From: Rhodospirillaceae bacterium
GTDB lineage: Bacteria > Pseudomonadota > Alphaproteobacteria > UBA6615
Reading direction: 5' to 3'
Length of the DNA: 47,149 nt
Assembly: GCA_018702955.1 (NCBI GenBank)
Contig: JABJEK010000058.1
Span: 1 to 47,149, forward strand
The translations under genes were made by a program, and so were the position numbers. Positions 28,350 through 37,944 of the stretch are shown in pieces. Positions within the stretch are counted from its first letter, which is position 1. Every line of letters begins with the position of its first letter. A model generated the notes under the pieces. That model was not told the origin of the DNA, did not search any database, and saw only the letters and a list, made by a program, of their open reading frames with translations.

Positions 28350-29113
28350 AAATTCTGAGCAAAATTCTCGGCCCCTTCACACCCCTGGTCGGCGTCGCCA
28401 TTCTGCTGCTGGTCTGGCAGATCGCCTTCTGGGTGGAAGTGGTGGACCATGTCCTGCTGCCGTCACCGGCATCCATGTTCATTTCCGTATGGCAGGGCAT
28501 GACCGGCGGGCAGCTGCTGTTTGACTTCTTCCGCACGATCGAACGAACCGCGCTGTCGATCCTGTATGCCGGCATTATCGGTATTCCGCTTGGCATCATC
28601 TTCGGCTCCTCGATCGGGCTCTACCGATCGGTCGAGTTCGTCGTGGATTTCTTCCGCTCCACACCCGCGAGCGCGGTCTTTCCGCTGTTCCTCGCGATTT
28701 CCGGCCCGGGAGACGCCACCAAGATCCAGGTGGCGACTTTCGGTGCAGCCCTGGTGATCCTGTTCAACGTGGCCTATGGCGTGATGAACGCCCGCAAGAC
28801 CCGGCTACAGGCGGCAAAGGTGATGGGCGCCCCACGATTCAGAGTGCTGACGGATGTCATGCTGTTTGAATCCCTGCCCCAGACCTTCGTCGGCTTGCGT
28901 AACGGCGTATCGCTCGCGCTGATCATCGTCATTGTCGCGGAGATGTTCATCGGCTCCGTCGACGGGCTCGGTCATAACGTCCTCGACAATCAGATGCTGT
29001 TCGAAATGCCGCGCATGTATGCGGCGATCTTCGTCGCGGGTGCGCTCGGCTACAGTTTCAATCTTCTGTTCCTGCTCATCGAGCGGCGCTATGTCCACTG
29101 GTCCGGACGCTGA
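28346..29113 (+). CDS. ABC transporter permease
   Basis: Inner-membrane permease of 255 residues with about six hydrophobic helices. The cytoplasmic EAA-type loop is seen in NARKTRLQAAKVMGAPRFRVLTDVMLFESL in overlapping pieces (G at the conserved spot, then the amphipathic helix that contacts the ATPase). It belongs to the SsuC/TauC/NitB-like group. ATG at 28346 overlaps the ATPase stop (ATGA), and its own 3' end overlaps the amidase start by 23 bases, showing a compact operon in which transport and catabolism are linked. Confidence 0.92.
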   Translation: MKILSKILGPFTPLVGVAILLLVWQIAFWVEVVDHVLLPSPASMFISVWQGMTGGQLLFDFFRTIERTALSILYAGIIGIPLGIIFGSSIGLYRSVEFVVDFFRSTPASAVFPLFLAISGPGDATKIQVATFGAALVILFNVAYGVMNARKTRLQAAKVMGAPRFRVLTDVMLFESLPQTFVGLRNGVSLALIIVIVAEMFIGSVDGLGHNVLDNQMLFEMPRMYAAIFVAGALGYSFNLLFLLIERRYVHWSGR

Positions 29114-30515
29114 TCTGACGCGGGAGACCGCGTGCAATCTGCGTGACCTCATCGCCGACGGCAGCGTCAGTCCGGTCGAAGTTCTCGACGCGCATCTGGA
29201 TGCCATCGAGCGACGCAACCCCGCGCTCAATGCCATCGTGACGCTCGACGCCGACGCGGCGCGCGACACAGCGAAAACCGCCGAAGCACAAGTTCAGGCA
29301 GAAGAGCCGATCGGACCGCTACACGGGCTACCTATCGTCATCAAGGACGTGACACCAACTGCCGGCATGCGCACGACTTACGGCTGCCCGGTATATGCCG
29401 ATAACGTGCCGACGGAGGACGTCACGGTCGTCGCCCGACTGCGCGCGGCCGGCGCGATCATCCTTGGCAAATCCAACACGCCTGAATTCGCGACCGGCGC
29501 CAACACCGTGAACGAAGTGTTCGGCGCCACCCGCAACCCCTGGAACATGGATCTTAGCCCCGCAGGATCGTCCGGCGGGTCAGCCGCCGCCGTTGCTTCC
29601 GGCATGGTCCCCCTGGCCCATGGCACGGATTTCGGCGGGTCCCTGCGGGTACCCGCGGCGTTCTGCGGCATCGTCGGCCTGCGGACCACGCCGGGGTTGA
29701 TTCCCAATCACCCGATGCCCCTGCCCTTCGATCCCGGGCAGGTGCATGGCCCCCTCGCACGAACGGCCGAGGATGCCGCGTTGATGATCGATGGCATGGC
29801 CGGCTTCAGCCCCATGTCCCCCATCTCCGTGGCACCACCCTGGCCCAGCTGCCTTGCGGAAATGCGGACCCATGAAAATCCGGCCGGACTGCGGATCGCC
29901 TACGCGCCCGAGATCGCGGGAATCGGCATCGATCCCGAAATCGCCGAGACATGTGAAGCCGCCGTCGACGCATTGCGCCAGTCCGGCGCCACCGTCGAAG
30001 AAATCTCTCTCGACCTGTCGGCCGGCCGCGAAGCTTTCAAGGTGTTGCGCGGCGAATGGATGGTCGGCCAACAGCTTGAACGGCTCGAACATATCGACCG
30101 GTTTGGCGCGAATTTGGCCGGGAACATACGCGATGGCCTGTCACAGGATGTGCGCGCGATCGCGGGGGCGGAGCAAATCCGCACGCAGGTCTGGCGCACC
30201 GTCCGCGAATGCCTGTCACGCTACGATGTCCTCCTGACGCCAACAGCGCCGGTGCTGCCGTTCCCGGTGGAACAAAATTATCCCGAAGTAATCGACGGCG
30301 CGCGCCTGGAAAACTACATCGACTGGATCGCACAGGCTTTCCTGATTACCCTGACGGGCTTTCCCGCCGGATCCACACCCGCCGGCCTCAGCGCCTCGGG
30401 TCTTCCGGTTGGCCTCCAGATCATCGGACCACGATTGGGTGAACCGACGATCCTGGCCGTCGCGAAACTGCTACAAAAAATCCGTCCGGTGGGTTGGCCG
30501 CCGGCGGCGATCTAG
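29091..30515 (+). CDS. Amidase signature family hydrolase
   Basis: A 474-residue amidase with the Ser-cisSer-Lys triad: Lys85 in PIVIKDVTPT, the Ser pair at about 160-161 in AGSSGGSAAAVASG, and nucleophile Ser184 in GTDFGGSLRVPAAFCG. It hydrolyses a linear amide. Ureidomalonase of the oxidative pyrimidine pathway and allophanate hydrolase of the cyanurate pathway are both in this superfamily, and this gene lies next to a barbiturase/cyanurate-hydrolase-type enzyme, so a role on the ring-opened product is reasonable but unproven. ATG at 29091 lies inside the end of the permease gene; the open frame further upstream only shadows the permease. Confidence 0.88.
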   Translation: MSTGPDADLTRETACNLRDLIADGSVSPVEVLDAHLDAIERRNPALNAIVTLDADAARDTAKTAEAQVQAEEPIGPLHGLPIVIKDVTPTAGMRTTYGCPVYADNVPTEDVTVVARLRAAGAIILGKSNTPEFATGANTVNEVFGATRNPWNMDLSPAGSSGGSAAAVASGMVPLAHGTDFGGSLRVPAAFCGIVGLRTTPGLIPNHPMPLPFDPGQVHGPLARTAEDAALMIDGMAGFSPMSPISVAPPWPSCLAEMRTHENPAGLRIAYAPEIAGIGIDPEIAETCEAAVDALRQSGATVEEISLDLSAGREAFKVLRGEWMVGQQLERLEHIDRFGANLAGNIRDGLSQDVRAIAGAEQIRTQVWRTVRECLSRYDVLLTPTAPVLPFPVEQNYPEVIDGARLENYIDWIAQAFLITLTGFPAGSTPAGLSASGLPVGLQIIGPRLGEPTILAVAKLLQKIRPVGWPPAAI

Positions 30516-30572
30516 TATCCTGCCGGCGCGCCGGTAGAGACGACAAGCACATACGAACAAGGGGAAGTAACA

Positions 30573-31667
30573 ATGGCCATCGACGTCAGAAAAATCGAAA
30601 TCAAGTCCGTCTCCGACGCCTCCGGTCTGGACGAGTGGATCGCGTCGGGCGACGCCGCCGCCGACGAGATCGTCGCCGTCATCGGCAAGACCGAGGGCAA
30701 TGGCGGGGTCAACGACTTCACCCGCATCCTGTCGGACCAGGCATACCGCGCGGTTTTGATGCAGCATGGCAGCCGGTCCGAGGCCGAGGTGAAGGAAATC
30801 CCCATGGTTTGGTCCGGCGGCTGTGATGGCGTGATCACGCCCCATGCCGTGGCCTTCGCCAGCAACGATGCCACCGGCCCCGACGACAAGGACCGTATCG
30901 TCATGGGCACCGCCATGAGCGCGGAGCTGTTCCCCGAGGATATCGGCCGCCTGGCGATGGTCGAAAAGGTCGCCGACGCGGTGCGCGGCGCGATGGCGGA
31001 CGCCGGCATCACCGACCCGAAGGATGTGCATTACGTCCAGACCAAGACGCCGCTGTTAACGGTCGAGGGTGTGCAGGACGCGCACGCGCGTGGTGAGACG
31101 GTCGCCTGCGAGGTGCATGATTCCATGGGTGTCTCGAACGGCACGACGGCACTTGGCATCGCCGTGGCGCTCGGTGAAATCGAGATGCCGAAGGCCGAGG
31201 ACGTCTGCAAGAATATGGACCTCTATTCCGCCGTCGCGTCCTGTTCGTCGGGTGTAGAGCTCGACCGGGCGCAGATCGTGCTGTTCGGCAACAAGGCCGG
31301 CGCGGGCGGGCGTTACCGGATCGGCCATTCGGTGATGAAGGACGCGCTCGATATCGACGGCATTTACGACTCCATCCGCGATGCCGGGCTGGAACTTCCA
31401 GACCGGCCACGGTCAGAGGATTTGAACGGCAAGGTCGTCAATTGCTTCATGAAATGCGAGGCGGACCCGAGTGCGCGCCTGCGCGGCCGGCGCCAGATCA
31501 TGCTCGACGATTCCGACGTGCACCATCATCGCCATTCAAAGGCCGCCGTCGGCGGCGTCGCGGCGACGGCCATCGGCGACCCCGCCGTGTTCGTGTCCGT
31601 GGACGCGATGCATCAGGGCCCCCAGGGCGGCGGACCGGTTATCGCCATCGTCGATCTCGGGGAATAA
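30573..31667 (+). CDS. Ring-opening amidohydrolase (cyanuric acid hydrolase/barbiturase family)
   Basis: A 364-residue member of the small AtzD/barbiturase family, a threefold-repeat fold that hydrolyses cyclic ureides such as cyanuric or barbituric acid. Three Lys-Ser pairs, one per repeat, are conserved: Lys39 ([11 protein letters not shown]) with Ser81 (WSGGCDG), Lys158 (VQTKTPLL) with Ser225/226 (CSSGVEL), and Lys294 (FMKCEADP) with Ser342 ([12 protein letters not shown]). The last serine is followed by Val-Asp where known enzymes have Gly-Gly, pointing to a different substrate. GGGGA lies eight bases upstream of ATG. It follows the amidase by 57 bp and precedes the FAD hydroxylase. Confidence 0.9.
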   Translation: MAIDVRKIEIKSVSDASGLDEWIASGDAAADEIVAVIGKTEGNGGVNDFTRILSDQAYRAVLMQHGSRSEAEVKEIPMVWSGGCDGVITPHAVAFASNDATGPDDKDRIVMGTAMSAELFPEDIGRLAMVEKVADAVRGAMADAGITDPKDVHYVQTKTPLLTVEGVQDAHARGETVACEVHDSMGVSNGTTALGIAVALGEIEMPKAEDVCKNMDLYSAVASCSSGVELDRAQIVLFGNKAGAGGRYRIGHSVMKDALDIDGIYDSIRDAGLELPDRPRSEDLNGKVVNCFMKCEADPSARLRGRRQIMLDDSDVHHHRHSKAAVGGVAATAIGDPAVFVSVDAMHQGPQGGGPVIAIVDLGE

Positions 31668-31707
31668 AAGCACCCCCGGGCGCACTTCTTTTCTATATTG
31701 AGGTGCG

Positions 31708-32928
31708 ATGCAAAATAAACGCGCGGTCATTGTCGGTGGTTCGGTCGGCGGCCTGTTCGCCGGCAACTACCTGTGCCGCCGCAATTGGGACGTCGAGATT
31801 CTGGAGACCGCGCCCGAGAGCCTGGCTTCGCGAGGCCAGGGGATTGCGCGACACGCGGAACTCGAAGACTTACTCGATCTGCTCGATGTCCCGCGCGGGA
31901 TGTCGGGTGGCATCGATGTATCCGGACGCACAGCCTTCGACCGCACCGGCGCAATCATTTCCCAATTTGAGCTCGACCAGCAGTTATGCGCCTGGAACCA
32001 GGTCTATCTCTCCCTCTTGGATCTGTTTCCCCGTGCGCAGTATCACGGCGGCAACATCTTCGCGGGGATGGAGACCACGGGTGGCGTAACGACCGTTCGC
32101 ACCACCGAGGGCCGGACGTTCGAGGCCGATGTTGTGATCGGTGCGGACGGGTTCCGTTCCGGCGTTCGCCAGATCGTCGCACCCGAAATTCAGCCCGAAT
32201 ATGCAGGCTATGTCGCCTGGCGCGGGACTACCCCGGAATCCGACCTCTCCGAGACATTCCGCGTCGATATCTTCAGCCACTACGCGTTCCTGTTCATGTC
32301 CGGCAGCCAGCTGATCGGCTACCCGATCGACGGGCCGGACGGCTCCCAGCTGCCGGGCGAACGGCGTTACACCTATCTCTGGTATCACCCCGCATCTGAG
32401 GAAAAGCTCGCCGACATCCTGACCGACGCCTCAGGCAAGACCCATGAATACGGCATCGCGCCGCATCTGATGCGGCCCGAACATCTCAAGACGGTGCGTG
32501 AGAATGCGCGCCGCGAGATGCCGGCGAACTTCCACGAGGCAGTGATGCGGGCGGAATCGACGACCGTGCAGCCGATCTACGATGTGGACAATGATCATCT
32601 CGCGTTCGGCAATGTGGCCCTGATCGGGGATGCGGCGTTCGTCGCGAGACCCCATGTCGGGGTCGGGGTACTCAAGGCCGGGCAGGACGCGCTCGCACTC
32701 GCCAACGCGCTGGCCGATTGCGACAGCATTCCCGAAGCCATGGCGCGTTATGAGGCGGAGCGTCTCCCCGCCGGGAAACGCGCGCTCAACCATGCGCGCA
32801 ATCTCGGTGCGTTCATCCAGCGTGGGCTCGACAGCCCGACCGATGATCCGTCCCTGAACCTGCCCCTGGAGCGCATCATCCGGGTCAGCGGTCGGCCGGT
32901 CGAACATGTGATCGAACAGGGGCTGTAG
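31708..32928 (+). CDS. FAD-dependent hydroxylase, 2,6-dihydroxypyridine 3-monooxygenase-like
   Basis: A 406-residue group A flavin monooxygenase. FAD motifs are VIVGGSVGGLFAGNYL at 8-23, the central DVVIGADGFRSGVR, and LIGDAAFVARPHVGVGVLKAGQDA near 310. Segments such as PEYAGYVAWRGTTP and the RPH after GDAA recall 2,6-dihydroxypyridine 3-hydroxylase of nicotine breakdown, which hydroxylates an N-heterocycle, rather than UbiH. Within this cluster it may hydroxylate a pyrimidine- or pyridine-like ring to a form the ring-opening amidohydrolase accepts; that is inference. GAGG lies about five bases before ATG, and the deaminase-like gene follows after four bases. Confidence 0.85.
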   Translation: MQNKRAVIVGGSVGGLFAGNYLCRRNWDVEILETAPESLASRGQGIARHAELEDLLDLLDVPRGMSGGIDVSGRTAFDRTGAIISQFELDQQLCAWNQVYLSLLDLFPRAQYHGGNIFAGMETTGGVTTVRTTEGRTFEADVVIGADGFRSGVRQIVAPEIQPEYAGYVAWRGTTPESDLSETFRVDIFSHYAFLFMSGSQLIGYPIDGPDGSQLPGERRYTYLWYHPASEEKLADILTDASGKTHEYGIAPHLMRPEHLKTVRENARREMPANFHEAVMRAESTTVQPIYDVDNDHLAFGNVALIGDAAFVARPHVGVGVLKAGQDALALANALADCDSIPEAMARYEAERLPAGKRALNHARNLGAFIQRGLDSPTDDPSLNLPLERIIRVSGRPVEHVIEQGL

Positions 32929-32932
32929 GACC

Positions 32933-34165
32933 ATGCTGATCATCCGCAACGCTGCGGTCTGGGGCCAAACCGGACCAATCGACCTCGCCATCGCCGACGG
33001 GGTCTATGTGGCTGTCGAAAAGGTCGACCCCACTGTCGCAACGATCATCGATGCGGAAGGCCGTCTGTGTGTGCCGGGCTTCATCGAGCCCCATATCCAT
33101 CTCGACAAGGTGATGCTCGCCGACAGCATCCCGGTAAATGTCTCTGGCTCCCTCGACGAGGCGATCGAAATTCTCGGCGCCCGCAAGGAAAGCTATTCGA
33201 CCGCGGACATCGTCGCCCGGGCCGGCCAAATCATCCGCGCCGCGGTCGCGAACGGCGTCACCCGCATGCGCACCCATATCGACGTCGACACCGGCTGCGG
33301 CCTGACCGCGTTCGAGGCACTCCTGGAAGTCCGCAAACGCTTCGCCGATCTCGTCGAGTTGCAAATCGTCGCCTTTCCCCAAAAAGGCATCGTTGGCGAC
33401 CCTGGTTGCGAGGCTCTCTTGCGCGAGGCCATGGATCGCGGTGCGGATCAGATCGGCGGCATGCCCTTCAACGAGGCGGCCCCCGAAGAGAGCCGCGAAC
33501 ATATCGAGATCGCCTTCGCTATCGCCCGCGACCATGGCTGCGACGTCGACATGCATATCGACGAGACCGACGACCCCGACGCGCGCACCCTTGAGATGCT
33601 TTGCGAAGCCGCGATTGCCCACGGCTGGCAGGGCCGCGTGACCGCCGGCCACACCTGCGCTTTGGCCGCCTACCCCGATGACTATGCCGACCGGGTTATG
33701 GACATGGTCGCCGAGGCAGGTATCCACATGATCACCAACCCGGCGACCAACCTGATGTTGCAAGGCCGCGAGGATTCTCACCCCAAGCGCCGCGGAATCA
33801 CCCGCGTGAAGGAACTGCTGGATCGCGGGGTCAACGTGGCGTTCGGGCAGGATAATTTGCGCGACATGTTCTACCCGTTCGGTCGCGACGACCCGCTGGA
33901 ACTCGGGTTCCTGCTGGCCCACGCAGCCCATATGAGCCAGCCCGACGAGATCGAGGCCGTGTTCAACATGACAACCGACAGCGCGGCGAAAGTCCTGGGC
34001 CTCACGGATTACGGAACCACGCCCGGCTGCGTGGGCGACCTGGTTATTCTGGATGCGAAATCACCGCTTGAAGCCATCGTGGACAAGCCCGACCGGCGCT
34101 ATGTGATCCGCCGCGGCCGGGTCGTGGCGGAAACTGAAACCCGGCGAACGATCGTCAGCGAATAG
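32933..34165 (+). CDS. Cytosine deaminase-like amidohydrolase
   Basis: A 410-residue metal-dependent hydrolase similar to E. coli CodA over its whole length. Metal ligands His54 and His56 are in IEPHIHLDKV; the later His and catalytic Glu are in MHIDETDDPDA; GHTCAL gives another metal-site His; the Asp ligand is in FGQDNLRDMFYP. The substrate-binding Gln of VAFPQKGI and the block HPKRRGITRVKELLDRG match CodA. Around the active site CodA HDD reads QDN and PHFEF reads PFNEA, so the substrate probably differs from cytosine. It likely removes an amino group from, or opens, an N-heterocycle. Last gene of the island; it converges on metH2. Confidence 0.86.
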   Translation: MLIIRNAAVWGQTGPIDLAIADGVYVAVEKVDPTVATIIDAEGRLCVPGFIEPHIHLDKVMLADSIPVNVSGSLDEAIEILGARKESYSTADIVARAGQIIRAAVANGVTRMRTHIDVDTGCGLTAFEALLEVRKRFADLVELQIVAFPQKGIVGDPGCEALLREAMDRGADQIGGMPFNEAAPEESREHIEIAFAIARDHGCDVDMHIDETDDPDARTLEMLCEAAIAHGWQGRVTAGHTCALAAYPDDYADRVMDMVAEAGIHMITNPATNLMLQGREDSHPKRRGITRVKELLDRGVNVAFGQDNLRDMFYPFGRDDPLELGFLLAHAAHMSQPDEIEAVFNMTTDSAAKVLGLTDYGTTPGCVGDLVILDAKSPLEAIVDKPDRRYVIRRGRVVAETETRRTIVSE

Positions 34166-34177
34166 AATTCGTGGTGC

Positions 34178-36859
34178 CTACGCCGCCGCGTCGCGGTCCG
34201 CGTGGTCGTCGGGGTTGTAGTTGAGGTTCGGCGCCAGCCAGCGTTCCGCCGTCTCAACGTCCATGCCCTTACGCCGGGCATAGTCCTCGACCTGATCGCG
34301 CTCGATCCGTCCGACCCCGAAGTAACGCGCGTCGGGATGGGAGAAATAGAACCCGGCGACCGACGACGGCGGCCACATGGCAAAACTCTCCGTCAGCGAA
34401 ACACCCGTTGCCGCCTCGGCATCCAGAATTTCGAACAACGTGCCCTTCTCCGTATGGTCAGGGCAGGCCGGATAGCCGGGCGCAGGGCGGATCCCCTGGT
34501 AGTCCTCGGAAATCAGTTCGGCGTTCGACAGGCCCTCGTCGGGCGCATAACCCCACAGCTCGGTCCGCACGCGCTGGTGCATGCGTTCCGCGAAGGCCTC
34601 GGCCAGCCGGTCGGCAAGCGCCTTGGCGAGGATCGAGTTGTAGTCGTCATTGTCCTTTTCAAAGCGCGACGCGATCGCATCGATCTCCGCACCCGCCGTC
34701 ACCACGAACCCACCGAAATAGTCGGCCGCGCCCGTGTCGGCCGGCGCCACGAAATCCGATAGCGCGAAGTTGGGCCGCGCATTGTTGCCGCGCATCATTT
34801 GCTGGCGCAGCGTGTGTATCTCGGCGAGCTGGTCCGTGCGCATCGCATCACGATACAGCGCGATGTCGTCGCCTTCGGCGTTTGCAGGCCAGAACCCGAC
34901 GACCGCGCGCGGCTTCAACCATTGCCCGGTGACCATCCGGTCGAGCATTTCCTGCGCATCGTCATACAGATCGCGCGCCGCCTCCCCGACGATATCGTCC
35001 TGCAGAATATCCGGAAACTTGCCCGCCAGCTCCCAGGTCCGGAAGAACGGCGTCCAGTCGATGCAGTCGCGCAACTCGGCCAGATCATAGGTTTCAAACA
35101 CGCGCGTGCCGAGGAATGAGGGCACGGGCGGCTGATAATCGGACCAGTCGATCGGCGCCCGGTTGGCGCGCGCGCCCTCGATTGTCTGACGCTTGGATTC
35201 CCGGCCGCTGCCGGCATGTTTCTCACGCGCGGTCTCGTATTCGGATTTAATCTGGTCGACAAACCCGTCACGCGCCGTCTTCGACAACAGATTGCTCATC
35301 ACGCCGACCGCCTTGGAGGCGTCATTCACATGGATGACGGGGTGGTCGTAGCCGGGGTCGATCTTGACCGCGGTGTGCAGCCGGCTGGTGGTGGCACCGC
35401 CGATTAGCAATGGCAGCTCGAAATCCTGACGTTTCATCTCGCGCGCCAGGCTCACCATCTCGTCGAGGCTCGGTGTGATCAAACCCGACACGCCGATGAT
35501 GTCGACCTTTTCGTCGCGGGCCGTGGCGAGAATCTTCTCCGCCGGCACCATCACACCGAGGTCCACGACATCGTAGCTGTTGCACTGAAGAACCACGCCG
35601 ACAATGTTCTTGCCGATATCGTGGACGTCGCCCTTGACCGTCGCCAGCAGGATCTTGCCGTTGGCCTCGAACGCAGCACCCGACGCAACACGCTCCTCTT
35701 CCATGAACGGGGTCAGGTGGGCCACAGCCTGCTTCATCACCCGGGCACTCTTCACCACCTGGGGCAGGAACATCTTGCCCGCACCGAACAGATCCCCGAC
35801 GACGTTCATGCCGTCCATCAGCGGTCCCTCGATCACATGCAGGGGACGTTCGGCTGCCTGGCGGGCCTCCTCGGTGTCCTCCACGACGAAATCAGCGATG
35901 CCATGCACCAAGGCGTATTCAATACGCTCGGTGACGGGCGCATCGCGCCATTCGAGGTTTTTCTCCGCCGCCGCCGCACCGCTGTCGCGATGTTCGTCTG
36001 CCACTTCAAGCAGCCGGTCGGTGGCATCGTCGCGTCGGTTGAAGAGTACGTCCTCGATCCGTTCCAGCAGATCGGCCGGGATATCGTCATAGACCATGAT
36101 CTGGCCGGCATTCACGATCCCCATATCCATGCCCGCACGAATGGCGTGATACAGGAACGCCGCGTGCATCGCTTCGCGCACCGCATTGTTGCCGCGGAAC
36201 GAGAAGGACAGGTTCGAAACACCACCCGAGACATGGGCATGGGGAAGCTCGGCGCGGATGCGCTTCGTCGCCTCGATGAATGCGATGGCGTATTCGTTAT
36301 GCTCTTCGATACCGGTTGCCACCGCGAAAATATTGGGGTCGAACATGATGTCTTCGGCCGGCAGCCCGACCTCTTCGGTCAGCAACTTGTAGGACCGGGC
36401 ACATATTTGGACCTTGCGGTCGGCCGTGTCGGCCTGGCCGTCCTCGTCGAACGCCATGACGACGGTCGCAGCACCGTAACGACGAATCTTGCGGGCCTGT
36501 TCCAGGAAAGGCTCCTCGCCTTCCTTGAGACTGATCGAGTTCACGATCGCCTTGCCCTGTACGCATTTGAGACCGGCCTCGATTACCGACCATTTTGAGG
36601 AATCGATCATCACCGGCACCCGCGAAATGTCGGGCTCGGCAGCGATCAGATTGAGAAACCGGACCATCGCGGCCTTGGAATCGAGCATGCCCTCATCCAT
36701 GTTCACATCGATGATCTGGGCGCCGTTCTCCACTTGCTGGCGTGCAACTTCGAGCGCCGTGTCGTAGTCGCCCGCCGTGATCAGCTCGCGAAACCGCGCC
36801 GATCCGGTAACATTTGTCCGCTCGCCAATATTGACGAACTGGCTGCCGCTCGCGCTCAT
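34178..36859 (-). CDS. metH2: Methionine synthase MetH, folate/cobalamin/activation half (split MetH)
   Basis: An 893-residue protein equal to residues from about 350 to the end of full-length MetH. It starts with the pterin-binding domain ([19 protein letters not shown]), then the cobalamin cap and Rossmann domains with [15 protein letters not shown] (His is the lower cobalt ligand), and ends with the SAM-binding reactivation domain ([16 protein letters not shown]). It transfers the methyl group of methyltetrahydrofolate to homocysteine bound by the separate MetH1. ATG at 36859 overlaps the metH1 stop as ATGA; the frame stays open upstream inside metH1, but that part is out-of-frame shadow. 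Last gene of a four-gene methionine operon. Confidence 0.95.
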   Translation of the reverse strand: MSASGSQFVNIGERTNVTGSARFRELITAGDYDTALEVARQQVENGAQIIDVNMDEGMLDSKAAMVRFLNLIAAEPDISRVPVMIDSSKWSVIEAGLKCVQGKAIVNSISLKEGEEPFLEQARKIRRYGAATVVMAFDEDGQADTADRKVQICARSYKLLTEEVGLPAEDIMFDPNIFAVATGIEEHNEYAIAFIEATKRIRAELPHAHVSGGVSNLSFSFRGNNAVREAMHAAFLYHAIRAGMDMGIVNAGQIMVYDDIPADLLERIEDVLFNRRDDATDRLLEVADEHRDSGAAAAEKNLEWRDAPVTERIEYALVHGIADFVVEDTEEARQAAERPLHVIEGPLMDGMNVVGDLFGAGKMFLPQVVKSARVMKQAVAHLTPFMEEERVASGAAFEANGKILLATVKGDVHDIGKNIVGVVLQCNSYDVVDLGVMVPAEKILATARDEKVDIIGVSGLITPSLDEMVSLAREMKRQDFELPLLIGGATTSRLHTAVKIDPGYDHPVIHVNDASKAVGVMSNLLSKTARDGFVDQIKSEYETAREKHAGSGRESKRQTIEGARANRAPIDWSDYQPPVPSFLGTRVFETYDLAELRDCIDWTPFFRTWELAGKFPDILQDDIVGEAARDLYDDAQEMLDRMVTGQWLKPRAVVGFWPANAEGDDIALYRDAMRTDQLAEIHTLRQQMMRGNNARPNFALSDFVAPADTGAADYFGGFVVTAGAEIDAIASRFEKDNDDYNSILAKALADRLAEAFAERMHQRVRTELWGYAPDEGLSNAELISEDYQGIRPAPGYPACPDHTEKGTLFEILDAEAATGVSLTESFAMWPPSSVAGFYFSHPDARYFGVGRIERDQVEDYARRKGMDVETAERWLAPNLNYNPDDHADRDAAA

Positions 36860-37944
36860 GCCGTCACCTCTTCGCCCGCAGCTGACGCGACGGTAAAGGG
36901 CTCGAGCCCGGACAGACGCATCGCCGCCGGCCGTTCGGGTATGGCACGAGGGGCCTGCCCGTCGACGGCGTTTCGGATGGCCGCAATATGCGCCGGCGTC
37001 GTGCCACAACAACCGCCAACAATGTTCAGCAGACCCTCCTCGGCCCACTCGCGCACGAAACCAGCGGTTTCGTCTGCCTGCTCGTCATACTCGCCGAATT
37101 CATTCGGCAAACCGGCATTCGGGTAGGCGCAGATAAATGTTTCCGCGACCCGCGACAGCTCAACGAGATGGGGGCGCATGTCCTCGGCGCCGAGGGAGCA
37201 GTTGAGCCCTATGGTCAGCGGACGGGCATGCCGGACCGAGTTCCAGAATGCCTCCGGTGTCTGACCGGTCAACGTCCGCCCCGACAAATCCGTGATCGTC
37301 CCCGAAATCAGAATTGGCCGCCGCTCTTCGGTTTCTTCGAACAATTCCTCCAGACCAAAGATGCAGGCCTTCGCATTCAACGTGTCGAAGATGGTTTCGA
37401 TCAGGAACAGATCGACACCGCCCACGAGCAAGGCGCGCGCCGCCTGCTTATACGAGTCCTTGAGCGTGTCGAAATCGATCGCCCGGTACCCCGGGTCGTT
37501 GACGTCGGGGGAGATCGATGTGGTCTTGTTGGTCGGCCCCAGGGCACCCGCCACCCAGCAGGTCCGATGGGGATCCGCCGCCATCAACTGGTCACACGCC
37601 TCATTGGCAAGCCGCGCGCCTTCTGAATTGATCTCGACCACATATTCTTCCATCGCATAGTCCGCCTGGGACACCGTGGTCGCGTTGAATGTGTTGGTAG
37701 ACACAATGTCGGCGCCGGCCGTCAGGTAACTCAGGTGAATGTCGCGGATGGCATCCGGCGCCGTCAGGTTGAGAATGTCGTTGTTGCCCGTCAGGTCATT
37801 CCCGAGACCTTCGAAATGCTTGCCGTGATAATCCGCGGAGACGAGCTTCAGGGCCTGAATCTCCGTCCCCATCGCCCCATCGAGGACGACGATGCGGTCG
37901 GCCAGTTCGTCGACGAGCGCCTTTTTGGTTCTCATCTGGATCAT
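36856..37944 (-). CDS. metH1: Homocysteine-binding subunit of split methionine synthase (MetH1)
   Basis: A 362-residue homocysteine S-methyltransferase domain. [15 protein letters not shown] opens the barrel; zinc ligands are the Cys in [10 protein letters not shown] and the Cys pair in [17 protein letters not shown]. In most bacteria this domain is fused to the folate and cobalamin domains; here it is a separate gene with four-base overlaps on both sides (metF stop with its ATG, its stop with the metH2 ATG). The split looks original rather than a sequencing error, because a proper stop, a new ATG and coupled translation are all present. Confidence 0.94.
   Translation of the reverse strand: MIQMRTKKALVDELADRIVVLDGAMGTEIQALKLVSADYHGKHFEGLGNDLTGNNDILNLTAPDAIRDIHLSYLTAGADIVSTNTFNATTVSQADYAMEEYVVEINSEGARLANEACDQLMAADPHRTCWVAGALGPTNKTTSISPDVNDPGYRAIDFDTLKDSYKQAARALLVGGVDLFLIETIFDTLNAKACIFGLEELFEETEERRPILISGTITDLSGRTLTGQTPEAFWNSVRHARPLTIGLNCSLGAEDMRPHLVELSRVAETFICAYPNAGLPNEFGEYDEQADETAGFVREWAEEGLLNIVGGCCGTTPAHIAAIRNAVDGQAPRAIPERPAAMRLSGLEPFTVASAAGEEVTA

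Noticed and set aside
30523..30534. 12-bp palindrome CCGGCGCGCCGG between the amidase and ring-opening genes
   Set aside because: Too short and too GC-rich to stand out in this genome, with no loop or T-run for a terminator.
20084..34165. Creatinine degradation as the purpose of the island (creatinase-like, deaminase-like and hydantoinase genes)
   Set aside because: Kept only as an alternative: no carbamoylsarcosine amidohydrolase or sarcosine oxidase is present, and the barbiturase-type enzyme and ring hydroxylase do not fit that route.
36856..36859. Frameshift or sequencing error breaking metH
   Set aside because: Each part has a proper domain boundary, a stop and an ATG in the ATGA overlap, the same arrangement as at metF-metH1.
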